Assembly (NCBI GenBank): GCA_049794535.1
Contig: JBARCX010000358.1
Location: 1 to 14,088, forward strand
Direction: 5' to 3'
Length of the DNA stretch: 14,088 nucleotides
Source of the DNA: JBARCX01 sp049794535
GTDB lineage: Bacteria > Pseudomonadota > Gammaproteobacteria > Xanthomonadales > Rhodanobacteraceae
Positions 6,963 to 13,311 of the stretch are shown piece by piece. The notes under the pieces are model-generated. The model was not told the origin of the DNA. It did not search any database and worked only from the letters and a program-made list of their open reading frames with translations. Numbering within the stretch: the first letter of the stretch is position 1; the number at the start of each line of letters is the position of its first letter. A program made the translations under genes and the position numbers.

Positions 6963-7775
6963 ACTGCTGAGATCATTGTTGTCACCTCCGGCAAAGGCGG
7001 CGTCGGCAAAACCACCACCAGCGCCTCGCTTGCCACCGGCCTGGCGATCGCCGGCAAAAAAGTCGCCGTCATCGATTTCGACGTCGGCCTGCGCAACCTC
7101 GACCTGATCATGGGCTGCGAGCGGCGCGTGGTGTACGACTTCGTCAATGTCGTACACGGCGAAGCCACGCTGAAGCAGGCCCTGATCAAAGACAAGCGCC
7201 ACGATAATCTCTACGTGCTGGCCGCCAGCCAGACCCGTGACAAGGATGCGTTGACCCAGGAAGGGGTGGAGAAAGTACTCGACGGCCTGTCTGAGGAGGG
7301 TTTCGACTACGTTGTGTGTGATTCGCCCGCCGGTATCGAGAAAGGCGCGCACCTGGCCATGTACTTCGCTGACCACGCTGTCGTAGTGGTTAACCCCGAA
7401 GTATCCTCGGTGCGTGACTCGGATCGCATCCTCGGCCTGCTTGCCAGTAAGACCCGTCGCGCCGAGCGTGGCAACGGCCCGATCACCCAGCACCTGCTGC
7501 TGACCCGCTACAACCCAACACGCGTCGAAGCCGGCGAGATGCTCAGCGTGAAAGACGTCGAGGACATTCTCGGCATCAGCGTGGTCGGCGTTATTCCGGA
7601 GTCGGAAAACGTATTGGCCGCATCGAATGCCGGCGTGCCGGTGATCCTCGACGCCAACTCGCTCGCCGGTCAGGCTTATAGCGACACCGTGGCCCGCGTG
7701 CTTGGCGAAGAGCGCCCGCTGCGTTTCATCGACGTACCCAAGAAGGGCTTTTTCCAGCGCGTGTTCGGAGGTTGA
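6960..7775 (+). CDS. minD: Septum site-determining ATPase MinD
   Basis: Membrane-associated ATPase of 271 residues that recruits MinC and oscillates or forms polar zones under MinE control. The deviant Walker A motif is at 11-18 (GKGGVGKT, with K12 and K17). The segments VIDFDVGLRNLDLIMGCERR, VCDSPAGIEKGA and VVVNPEVSSVRDSDRILG are close to those of E. coli MinD, which is known in detail. The C-terminal amphipathic membrane-targeting helix is present (KKGFFQRVFGG). The TTG start is unusual and may keep MinD synthesis low relative to MinE. minE begins five bases after the stop. The set minC-minD-minE is the standard gammaproteobacterial order. Confidence 0.97.
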   Translation: MTAEIIVVTSGKGGVGKTTTSASLATGLAIAGKKVAVIDFDVGLRNLDLIMGCERRVVYDFVNVVHGEATLKQALIKDKRHDNLYVLAASQTRDKDALTQEGVEKVLDGLSEEGFDYVVCDSPAGIEKGAHLAMYFADHAVVVVNPEVSSVRDSDRILGLLASKTRRAERGNGPITQHLLLTRYNPTRVEAGEMLSVKDVEDILGISVVGVIPESENVLAASNAGVPVILDANSLAGQAYSDTVARVLGEERPLRFIDVPKKGFFQRVFGG

Positions 7776-7780
7776 TCACG

Positions 7781-8059
7781 ATGGGCATTCTTGATTTCCT
7801 GAAACGCAAGCCGGAACCCACCGCCGGCGTGGCGAAAGAACGCCTGCGCATCATCGTGGCGCAGGAACGCTCCACCCGTGGTGCGCCGGATTACCTGCCG
7901 CTGCTGCGCAACGAGTTGCTCGAAGTCATCAAGAAATACGTCCACGTTGATCTCGAAGCCATCAGCATTAACCTCGAGCGCGACAGTGGACACGAAGTAC
8001 TAGAACTGTCGGTTGCACTGCCCGACGGCAAACCCGCCGTTTCGAACGCAACGACCTGA
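7781..8059 (+). CDS. minE: Cell division topological specificity factor MinE
   Basis: Small protein (92 residues) that displaces MinC, stimulates the MinD ATPase and so places the Z-ring at mid-cell. The N-terminus MGILDFLKRK is the membrane-binding amphipathic segment. AKERLRIIVAQER (about 23-35) is the MinD-contact region and matches the E. coli form. YLPLLRNELLEVIKKYVHVD begins the dimerisation domain, which ends in beta strands ISINLE and LELSVALP. The ATG at 7781 is preceded by GGAGG (7767-7771) nine bases upstream, lying inside the end of minD, so the two are tightly coupled. An earlier in-frame TTG at 7772 would overlap minD and is less likely. Length is typical of the family. Confidence 0.97.
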   Translation: MGILDFLKRKPEPTAGVAKERLRIIVAQERSTRGAPDYLPLLRNELLEVIKKYVHVDLEAISINLERDSGHEVLELSVALPDGKPAVSNATT

Positions 8060-8067
8060 CGACAGAA

Positions 8068-8097
8068 CCGTCATTCCGGTACCTGCCGGGATGACGG
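8068..8097. repeat. Palindromic element after minE
   Basis: CCGTCATTCCGG (8068-8079) and CCGGGATGACGG (8086-8097) form a 12-bp stem with one T-G pair and a six-base loop. There is no T-run on either side, so it is not a standard terminator. The CGTCATTCC.../...GGATGACG style resembles the short palindromic repeats scattered between genes in many proteobacteria. Only this copy is in the window. It could cap the min mRNA or partly stop transcription into the next gene. Confidence 0.6.
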
Positions 8098-8106
8098 ATA
8101 ATCGCT

Positions 8107-8643
8107 ATGCAAAACCAGAATATCGAAGCCGATGTGTTGCGCCTGGCCGACATCGGACACGACGCCCCCACTGCCCTACTCGCACGTTATGGCCTGTCAC
8201 TAGAGCGTGTAGCTGACGGTGAACCGATCCCGGGCAGCTTCTGGGGCGACGAAGAGGCCGGCATCATCGGCAATACCGTGCATGCTCGCAACGACACTCC
8301 GGTGCATTCCTTGTTGCACGAGGCAGGCCACTTGATCGTCCTGCCCATGGACAGGCGTTTGGCCGTCCATACCGATGCCACCGACTCGATCGAAGAAGAA
8401 GACGCCGTCTGCTATCTGCAGATCGTACTGGCCGATGAGCTTCCCAACGTGGGCCGCACACGCCTGATGACCGATATGGACACCTGGGGCTATTCCTTCC
8501 GCCTTGGCTCCACCCGTGCCTGGTTCGAACAGGATGCGGAAAATGCCCGTACCTGGCTGCACGACCACAGCCTGATTGACGAGGCAGGCAGACCGATCCT
8601 CAGCCGAGATGAATCACGACTGGGCCCACCACTGCCCTGCTAA
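8107..8643 (+). CDS. Conserved-looking protein with HEAGH zinc-peptidase-like motif
   Basis: 178 residues, not recognised as a named protein. The striking element is HSLLHEAGHLIVLP with HEAGH at 71-75, the HExxH signature of zincin metalloproteases. A glutamate-rich helix follows at 95-105 (IEEEDAVCYLQ), suitably placed to give the third zinc ligand (E97 or E98), as in ImmA/IrrE-like and related gluzincins. No signal peptide or membrane span is evident, so it is probably cytoplasmic. The N-terminal 60 residues may form a small regulatory or substrate-binding part. The ATG at 8107 lacks a strong ribosome binding site. It starts 47 bases after the minE stop on the same strand, with the palindrome between, and so may be read through from the min operon. 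Substrate, and even proteolytic activity, are unproven. Confidence 0.78.
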   Translation: MQNQNIEADVLRLADIGHDAPTALLARYGLSLERVADGEPIPGSFWGDEEAGIIGNTVHARNDTPVHSLLHEAGHLIVLPMDRRLAVHTDATDSIEEEDAVCYLQIVLADELPNVGRTRLMTDMDTWGYSFRLGSTRAWFEQDAENARTWLHDHSLIDEAGRPILSRDESRLGPPLPC

Positions 8644-8726
8644 CATGCCGCCTTTCTGGTGGTAAGCGGGCAACGTCGATCGGCCATGCCCCGCCCCATC
8701 CACCTCCTCTGCATATAAGGCTGACC

Positions 8727-9845
8727 GTGGCGCGCGCTCCAAAATCCTCTAATGGTATCGACGACCTGCGCCGCCGCGTGGCGCGCCGGTTAATGCGCTT
8801 CATGTTCGGTCACCACGCAACAGCCGGCGGTGAGGCGCTACCGGCGCAAGGTGTCTATCGCATCCTGGTTTGCCATGTCAGTCATAGCCTCGGCAATACG
8901 CTGCTGCTGACGCCACTGTTGGCGGAGCTGGAAAGGGTCTATCCGGCCGCCGAAATCGACATCCTTACCCGTAGCCCGATCGCCACTGACGTCTACGGCC
9001 ACTTCTTCAGCGTCAATCGCATCTTCAAGCTGCCCGCGCACGGTGTTGGGCACCCTCTCCAGTTCTTCGGCACGTTACGGCACATGCGCAGTACGCAATA
9101 CGACCTGGCCATCGACGCCGATCCGCTCTCACAGACCGGTCGCATGTTGATGCTGCTGTCGAATGCCACCTGGACGCTCGGCTTCAGCAGCCCGAAGAAG
9201 CACGGTGAAATCACCCATCCAGTACCGCTGCCGACTGAGCTGGAAAGCAAAGGGCGCCGCCCGGTCTACCTGCTGCGCCACGCGATGGGCCGCAAGACCG
9301 ATGCTGCTGCGTACCCAGTACCTGACATCCGCCTGAGCAAGACGGATCGCGAACACGGTCGTGAGTTACTCACCCGTTCGCTGTTGGCACACGGCATCGA
9401 TAACCCGGGCCACGGCATCATCGGTATCTTTGCCAATGCGACCGGCGACAAATTGCTCGGCGACGATTGGTGGACACGTTTTCTGCAGACCCTGCAGACA
9501 CAGCACCCGAACCATCGCATTGTCGAGATCTTGCCGGCATTCGGTCGCTCCATGCTCGGTTCGCGCTATCCAGCGTATTACTCCAGCGATCTGCGCAAGC
9601 TTGCCAGCGTGCTGTCCGGCCTGGACGTTTACATCAGTGCCGACTGCGGCATCATGCATTTGGCCTGCACATCAGACGTGCCCACATTAGGCATCTTTAC
9701 GGTGACCAATGCCGCCGAATGGGGCCCCTATGGGCCAGGCAACCACGTGATTCCCGCGCAAGGTATCGCGCCGGAAGAAGTGGCGCGCACGATTGCAGCT
9801 ATGCCTGAGCTGGCTGGTAAGACGTCAACAACAAGCGGAGCCTAA
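8727..9845 (+). CDS. Glycosyltransferase family 9 (heptosyltransferase-like)
   Basis: 372-residue GT-B enzyme related to the ADP-heptose:LPS heptosyltransferases, which build the inner core of lipopolysaccharide at the cytoplasmic face of the inner membrane. The N-terminal acceptor domain has ILVCHVSHSLGNTLLLTPLL (46-65); the C-terminal nucleotide-sugar domain has the family signature SADCGIMHLA (304-313) followed by VPTLGIF. The SLGN motif (54-57) has Asn where WaaC/WaaF carry the Asp of GD, so the acceptor side or chemistry may differ. The start is GTG at 8727 with AAGG six bases upstream. The first 40 residues are basic (IDDLRRRVARRLMRFMFG) and may attach to the membrane. The stop overlaps that of the convergent exporter gene by four bases. 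The sugar and acceptor are not known. Confidence 0.9.
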   Translation: MARAPKSSNGIDDLRRRVARRLMRFMFGHHATAGGEALPAQGVYRILVCHVSHSLGNTLLLTPLLAELERVYPAAEIDILTRSPIATDVYGHFFSVNRIFKLPAHGVGHPLQFFGTLRHMRSTQYDLAIDADPLSQTGRMLMLLSNATWTLGFSSPKKHGEITHPVPLPTELESKGRRPVYLLRHAMGRKTDAAAYPVPDIRLSKTDREHGRELLTRSLLAHGIDNPGHGIIGIFANATGDKLLGDDWWTRFLQTLQTQHPNHRIVEILPAFGRSMLGSRYPAYYSSDLRKLASVLSGLDVYISADCGIMHLACTSDVPTLGIFTVTNAAEWGPYGPGNHVIPAQGIAPEEVARTIAAMPELAGKTSTTSGA

Positions 9846-11110
9846 TGCGGCTCGACAATATCGGCCTGCAGCTCCGCTTCGGCATCGGGCTGCACGCATT
9901 GGTGATCCATCCGGTGCTTTGTCAGCGCGCCGTACCAATGCCACGACAGCCAGCCGATAGACGTCATCGCCGTCGCGCACAGCGCCAAGTAAAACATGTT
10001 GGTGGACAGCCATGGCGATAGCACGCCAGCGACCAACGCACTAAACAGCAGGCTCACAAACGCCTGTGCCGACGAAACGCCACCGCGCTGGTGTGGAAAG
10101 CGATCGAGCAGCAGCAAAGTGAGCGTCGGAAAAGCCAACTGCACACCGATGCCCTGCAAGATCAACGGCAGCATCGACCACGGCAATCTCGGCTGCGGCC
10201 ATAGCAATGCAGCGAGCAAATGCAACGCGCAAGCCATCAACATAATGGCGTAGCCCAGGCCAACCGTAAGTGCCACACCATGTCGGCCAGCCAGCCGACC
10301 CGACAGCCAGGCGCCACTGACCATACCGATCACTACCGGCACGAACAGCCACGGAAACCCCTGCGCAGACAGATGCAGTAACTCGCGCACAATGCGCGGT
10401 GCAGAGGCGATGTATAGAAACAACCCGGCGAAGTTCACCAAGCTGGAAATCAACAACGGCCAAAATGCACGATCACGGCCAAAGCCTATATAACTCGCAA
10501 GCAACGTGCGTGGTGCGAATGAAATCCGATGCGACACGGGGTGGCTTTCCTCCAGCCAGCAGGACACCGCCACGGCCAGCAACACCGTGAACACCGTCAA
10601 CACCCAGAACATGCCGTGCCATCCACCCACGCCCAGCAGTTGACCACCCACCATCGGCGCGATGGCCGGTGCGATACCGAAGATCATCATCACCCGCGAC
10701 ATGAGCTTCTGCGCGGCAGGACCTTCCAGGGTGTCGCGCACCACGGCTCGCCCCACCACGATGCCGGTACCAGCACTGAGCCCCTGCACGCCCCGGCATA
10801 CCAGCAGCATGGTGAATGACGTGGACAGCGCCCCGAACGCCGAAGCCAGTGCATATACCAGCATGCCGACGATGATCACCGGTCGACGCCCGATCGCATC
10901 GGAGATCGCGCCGTGGAACAGACACATCACCGCATAGGCCAGCAGATACACGCTGATCAACTGCTGCAGCGCCACGTCGTCCACGCCGAAGTGCCGGCCA
11001 ATCAATGGAAAGGACGGAAAGATCGCGTCGATCGAAAATGGACCGATCATCGACAAGGCCGCCAACAGCCATGGCAGGCTGCGCCGCGTGGAGCGAATAT
11101 CGAGGGTCAT
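9842..11110 (-). CDS. MFS drug-resistance transporter, Bcr/CflA family
   Basis: 422-residue inner-membrane proton-driven exporter with about 12 hydrophobic spans. Motif A is present at 67-77 (GAISDAIGRRP) after span 2. The Bcr-type GRAVVRDTLEG (120-130) and the antiporter-type motif C region GIAPAIAPMVGG (145-156) place it among 12-span drug:H+ antiporters that export compounds such as bicyclomycin or florfenicol. The actual substrate cannot be told. I start at the ATG at 11110 (MTLDIRSTRRSLPW), since the first span begins about 10 residues later. The open frame runs upstream to 11374, but that would add 88 residues of non-membrane, Arg/Cys/Pro-rich sequence read antisense through the riboswitch. 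The ribosome binding site is weak. The stop (TAG, 9844-9842) overlaps the TAA of the glycosyltransferase on the other strand. Confidence 0.92.
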   Translation of the reverse strand: MTLDIRSTRRSLPWLLAALSMIGPFSIDAIFPSFPLIGRHFGVDDVALQQLISVYLLAYAVMCLFHGAISDAIGRRPVIIVGMLVYALASAFGALSTSFTMLLVCRGVQGLSAGTGIVVGRAVVRDTLEGPAAQKLMSRVMMIFGIAPAIAPMVGGQLLGVGGWHGMFWVLTVFTVLLAVAVSCWLEESHPVSHRISFAPRTLLASYIGFGRDRAFWPLLISSLVNFAGLFLYIASAPRIVRELLHLSAQGFPWLFVPVVIGMVSGAWLSGRLAGRHGVALTVGLGYAIMLMACALHLLAALLWPQPRLPWSMLPLILQGIGVQLAFPTLTLLLLDRFPHQRGGVSSAQAFVSLLFSALVAGVLSPWLSTNMFYLALCATAMTSIGWLSWHWYGALTKHRMDHQCVQPDAEAELQADIVEPH

Positions 11111-11198
11111 GACAAACCACGTTGGCCGGGCGGCCGAAGGATAAGCGAGTGTATCGTCGAACCTCAGAACCGATTCACGGTTTCGACACGCCATCTGA

Positions 11199-11229
11199 TT
11201 GACCAGCCCCCCATCGCATCGGCTAGCAT
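11199..11229 (+). promoter_or_regulatory. Candidate promoter of the fluoride-riboswitch operon
   Basis: TTGACC (11199-11204) and TAGCAT (11224-11229) are the best -35/-10 pair ahead of the riboswitch, with a 19-base spacer, slightly long. A start about seven bases further (near 11236) would put the aptamer at the very 5' end of the transcript, as expected. TATCAT (11233-11238) is a better -10 by sequence, but a start there would cut into the P1 stem. Confidence 0.45.
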
Positions 11230-11237
11230 GCCTATCA

Positions 11238-11318
11238 TGAGGGAGATGGCATGCCTCCCGTTCCGTTGCGGAACGAACCACCCCGTATGGGTTGATACAG
11301 GGGTTGATGATGCCTGCA
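11238..11318 (+). promoter_or_regulatory. Fluoride riboswitch (crcB motif) aptamer
   Basis: Binds fluoride through Mg2+ and controls fluoride-resistance genes. Seen: P1 stem GGGAG (11241-11245) with CTCCC (11255-11259), enclosing AUGGCAUGC. The loop GGCAT (11248-11252) can pair with ATGCC (11310-11314), which is the defining long-range pseudoknot. The 3' strand GATGATGCCTGC closely resembles the conserved crcB-motif end (as in the Pseudomonas syringae example). Between them, GTTCC...GGAAC (11260-11274) makes an optional hairpin, and CCCCGTAT...ATACAGGGG (11281-11303) makes the other internal stem. It lies directly upstream of crcB, the classic regulated gene. Confidence 0.93.
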
Positions 11319-11381
11319 CCACCGGTTTCCGGCGGCGCAGGCGTGCCTGTTGCCGTGGATGTATGCATTCGCAAACAGGAG
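11312..11381 (+). promoter_or_regulatory. Probable expression platform of the riboswitch
   Basis: GCCTGCACCACCGG (11312-11325) can pair with CCGGCGGCGCAGGC (11329-11342), a 14-position stem with two A-C mismatches. Its 5' arm shares bases 11312-11314 with the pseudoknot strand, so it competes with the fluoride-bound fold. Downstream, CCTGTT (11346-11351) can pair with AACAGG (11374-11379), covering part of the AGGAG ribosome binding site (11377-11381). There is no T-run, so control of translation is more likely than transcription termination. Pairings were found by eye, not folded. Confidence 0.5.
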
Positions 11382-11391
11382 ATTCATCAAC

Positions 11392-11778
11392 GTGAGCATC
11401 AGCGGTTTCATTGCCGTCGGCTTGGGCGGCGCTATCGGTTGCTGGATACGCTGGATACTCGGCATCCTGCTTAACCCGATCTTCCCCACACTCCCCTTAG
11501 GTACGCTCGCAGCCAACTTGCTGGGCGGCCTGATCATGGGTTGCATGATGGGTATCTTCGAGCACTTCCAGACGCTTCCTCCGGAACTTCGGCTGTTCGC
11601 GCTTACCGGCTTCCTCGGCGGACTCACTACCTTTTCCACCTTCTCGGCCGAAGCCGACACACTGCTGCTGCGTCACCAATACCTGTGGTTCGGCGGTCAT
11701 GTGGCGATGCACCTGATTGGGTCGCTCAGCATGACCATCCTCGGTATCTTTCTTACGCGCGGCCTACTGCGCCATTGA
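11392..11778 (+). CDS. crcB: Fluoride ion channel CrcB/Fluc
   Basis: Small membrane protein (128 residues) that forms a dual-topology dimer and lets fluoride leave the cell. It has four hydrophobic segments (about 3-24, 35-57, 68-92, 100-122). The family signatures are present: GTLAANLLGG (37-46) with pore Asn N42, and GFLGGLTTFSTF (73-84) with the Phe residues that line the ion path and the Thr/Ser track. The N-terminus aligns with other CrcB proteins if translation begins at GTG 11392 (MSISGFIAVGLGG). AGGAG lies ten bases upstream. An ATG at 11359 would add 11 polar residues and would start upstream of that ribosome binding site, so I do not favour it. The riboswitch immediately upstream gives fluoride-dependent control. 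The next gene starts 12 bases downstream. Confidence 0.97.
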   Translation: MSISGFIAVGLGGAIGCWIRWILGILLNPIFPTLPLGTLAANLLGGLIMGCMMGIFEHFQTLPPELRLFALTGFLGGLTTFSTFSAEADTLLLRHQYLWFGGHVAMHLIGSLSMTILGIFLTRGLLRH

Positions 11779-11790
11779 TTGGAGCCTGAC

Positions 11791-12129
11791 ATGACCAAGG
11801 AAACCCTGATCGATGGAGTGCACCTGCGCTTCTTCACTCATGTCCACGCAAGGCACGATGGCCTGCTGATCTCAGAGTGGATCCTGGAGCTGGCCAAGCG
11901 GCACAAGCTGGGCGGCGGCTCAGTGTTTCGTGCCATCGCCGGCTTCGGGCGGCACGGTGTGCTACACCATGAGGAGTTCTTCGAACTCGCTGACGATCTG
12001 CCAGTGAAGGTCGAATTCCTGTTGCGCGAGAGTGAAGCCGAGACATTGCTACAGCTTGTGCGCGATGCAGGCGTGGAACTGGTCTATGCACGCGCACCTA
12101 CCCGCTTCGGTGTTATCAGCAAGGAGTGA
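11791..12129 (+). CDS. DUF190 family PII-like protein
   Basis: 112 residues. Members of DUF190 fold like the PII signalling proteins (ferredoxin-like alpha/beta) and are commonly found next to crcB; a precise function is not established. Seen here: the opening strand HLRFFTHVHARHDG, helix LISEWILELAKRHKL, then the family core GGGSVFRAIAGFGRHG (41-56), followed by DLPVKVEFLLRESEAETLLQL and the last strand GVELVYARAPTRF. The ATG at 11791 has GGAG six bases upstream; a TTG four codons earlier would include this ribosome binding site and is rejected. It lies 12 bases after crcB and four bases before the Cfa gene, within one likely transcript under the riboswitch. A role as ligand-sensing partner of the channel or a neighbour enzyme is inference. 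Confidence 0.93.
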   Translation: MTKETLIDGVHLRFFTHVHARHDGLLISEWILELAKRHKLGGGSVFRAIAGFGRHGVLHHEEFFELADDLPVKVEFLLRESEAETLLQLVRDAGVELVYARAPTRFGVISKE

Positions 12130-12133
12130 TTCG

Positions 12134-13252
12134 ATGAGCCAGGACTCCCTGAAGCAGCGTGCTGCCGACTTGCTGGAACAGGTCGGCGTGCACCTCGACG
12201 GAAGCGCCCCCACTGACATTCACGTACACGACGATCGCCTCTACTCGCGCGTATTTGCGCATGGCTCGCTAGGACTTGGCGAAGCCTATATGGATGGATG
12301 GTGGGATGCAGACGACCTGCCCGGCTTCTTCACTCATGTGCTGTCCTCGCACCTGGACGAGCACTTGAAGACGTTGGATACCTTGATCGCACATCTCAAG
12401 GCACGCTTCATCAACCTGCAGCGCGGTGAGCATGCGTTCGAGATCGGCAAGGCGCATTACGACCTCGGCAATGACCTGTTCCAGGCGATGCTCGGCAAGC
12501 GCCTGGTTTATTCCTGTGGCTACTGGGCCGAAGCCACCAACCTCGACGACGCACAAGCCGCCAAGCTCGACCTGATCTGTCGCAAGTTGCAACTCAAGCC
12601 CGGCCAGCGCGTACTCGATATCGGCTGTGGCTGGGGTGAGGCATTGAAGTATGCCGCCGAGCACTACGGCGTCAGCGGTGTAGGCGTCACCGTATCGCAG
12701 GAGCAAGCCGAGTTCGCGCGTGAGCTGTGCCACGGGCTCCCCATCGAAATTCGCCTGCAGGACTATCACGAACTCGACGAACGCTTCGACGCCATCATGT
12801 CGATTGGCATGTTCGAACACGTCGGCGGCAAGAACTACCGTAGCTATTTCGAAGTAGCGCGTCGCTGCCTACCCGACGACGGCCTGTTCCTTTTGCATGC
12901 CATCGGCAGCAACGGCGCACCCGCTCGCCCCGATCCATGGATAGAGAAATATATATTTCCGAACTCAGTGATCCCTGCAGCAAGCCAGGTCGCAGCTGCA
13001 CTGGAAGGCTTGTTCGTGATCGAGGACTGGCACAACTTCGGCACCGACTACGACCGCACACTGACCGCATGGCGCGCCAACTTCGATGCTGCCTGGGCGG
13101 TGTTGTCGCAGAGCTATGACGAGCGCTTCCGTCGCATGTGGCACTACTACCTGGCCGTATCTGCCGCGGTATTCCGCAGCCGTCGCGACCAACTATGGCA
13201 ACTCACACTGAGTCCGCGCGGTGTACCGGGTGGCTATCGCGTGCCGCGCTAA
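12134..13252 (+). CDS. cfa: Cyclopropane-fatty-acyl-phospholipid synthase
   Basis: 372-residue S-adenosylmethionine-dependent enzyme that adds a methylene bridge across the double bond of unsaturated acyl chains in membrane phospholipids, making the bilayer less permeable to protons. It parallels E. coli Cfa (382 residues) along its length. Seen: YSCGYW with the active-site Cys C128, the AdoMet motif VLDIGCGWGEA (160-170), GMFEHVGGKNY with E228, and FLLHAIGS with H255, then IEKYIFPNSVIPA and EDWHNFGTDYDRTL. All bicarbonate-site and catalytic residues of the E. coli enzyme that I can place are kept. The ATG at 12134 has AAGGAG seven bases upstream, and it starts four bases past the DUF190 stop. 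The position puts it in the fluoride-riboswitch transcript, an unusual context for Cfa, which more often stands alone under stationary-phase or acid control. Confidence 0.96.
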   Translation: MSQDSLKQRAADLLEQVGVHLDGSAPTDIHVHDDRLYSRVFAHGSLGLGEAYMDGWWDADDLPGFFTHVLSSHLDEHLKTLDTLIAHLKARFINLQRGEHAFEIGKAHYDLGNDLFQAMLGKRLVYSCGYWAEATNLDDAQAAKLDLICRKLQLKPGQRVLDIGCGWGEALKYAAEHYGVSGVGVTVSQEQAEFARELCHGLPIEIRLQDYHELDERFDAIMSIGMFEHVGGKNYRSYFEVARRCLPDDGLFLLHAIGSNGAPARPDPWIEKYIFPNSVIPAASQVAAALEGLFVIEDWHNFGTDYDRTLTAWRANFDAAWAVLSQSYDERFRRMWHYYLAVSAAVFRSRRDQLWQLTLSPRGVPGGYRVPR

Positions 13253-13311
13253 GAACTGCTCTCGATCTCGGTTACGCTCCGAGTCTTCGCTCATATCGTT
13301 CAGGACATTCC

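Noticed and set aside
11233..11238. TATCAT as the -10 of the riboswitch operon
   Set aside because: Transcription would start inside the P1 stem and destroy the aptamer, and no -35 lies at a suitable distance.
11111..11374. 88-residue N-terminal extension of the Bcr/CflA exporter
   Set aside because: The open frame runs antisense through the riboswitch, has no family-like or membrane sequence, and the first span begins just after the ATG at 11110.
11350..11391. Earlier starts for CrcB (TTG 11350, ATG 11359)
   Set aside because: They precede the AGGAG at 11377 and add polar residues not seen in CrcB; the GTG at 11392 fits the family.
12032..12133. Upstream start for the Cfa gene inside DUF190
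   Set aside because: The ATG at 12134 has AAGGAG at good spacing and begins at the usual family start; the extension overlaps a well-supported gene.
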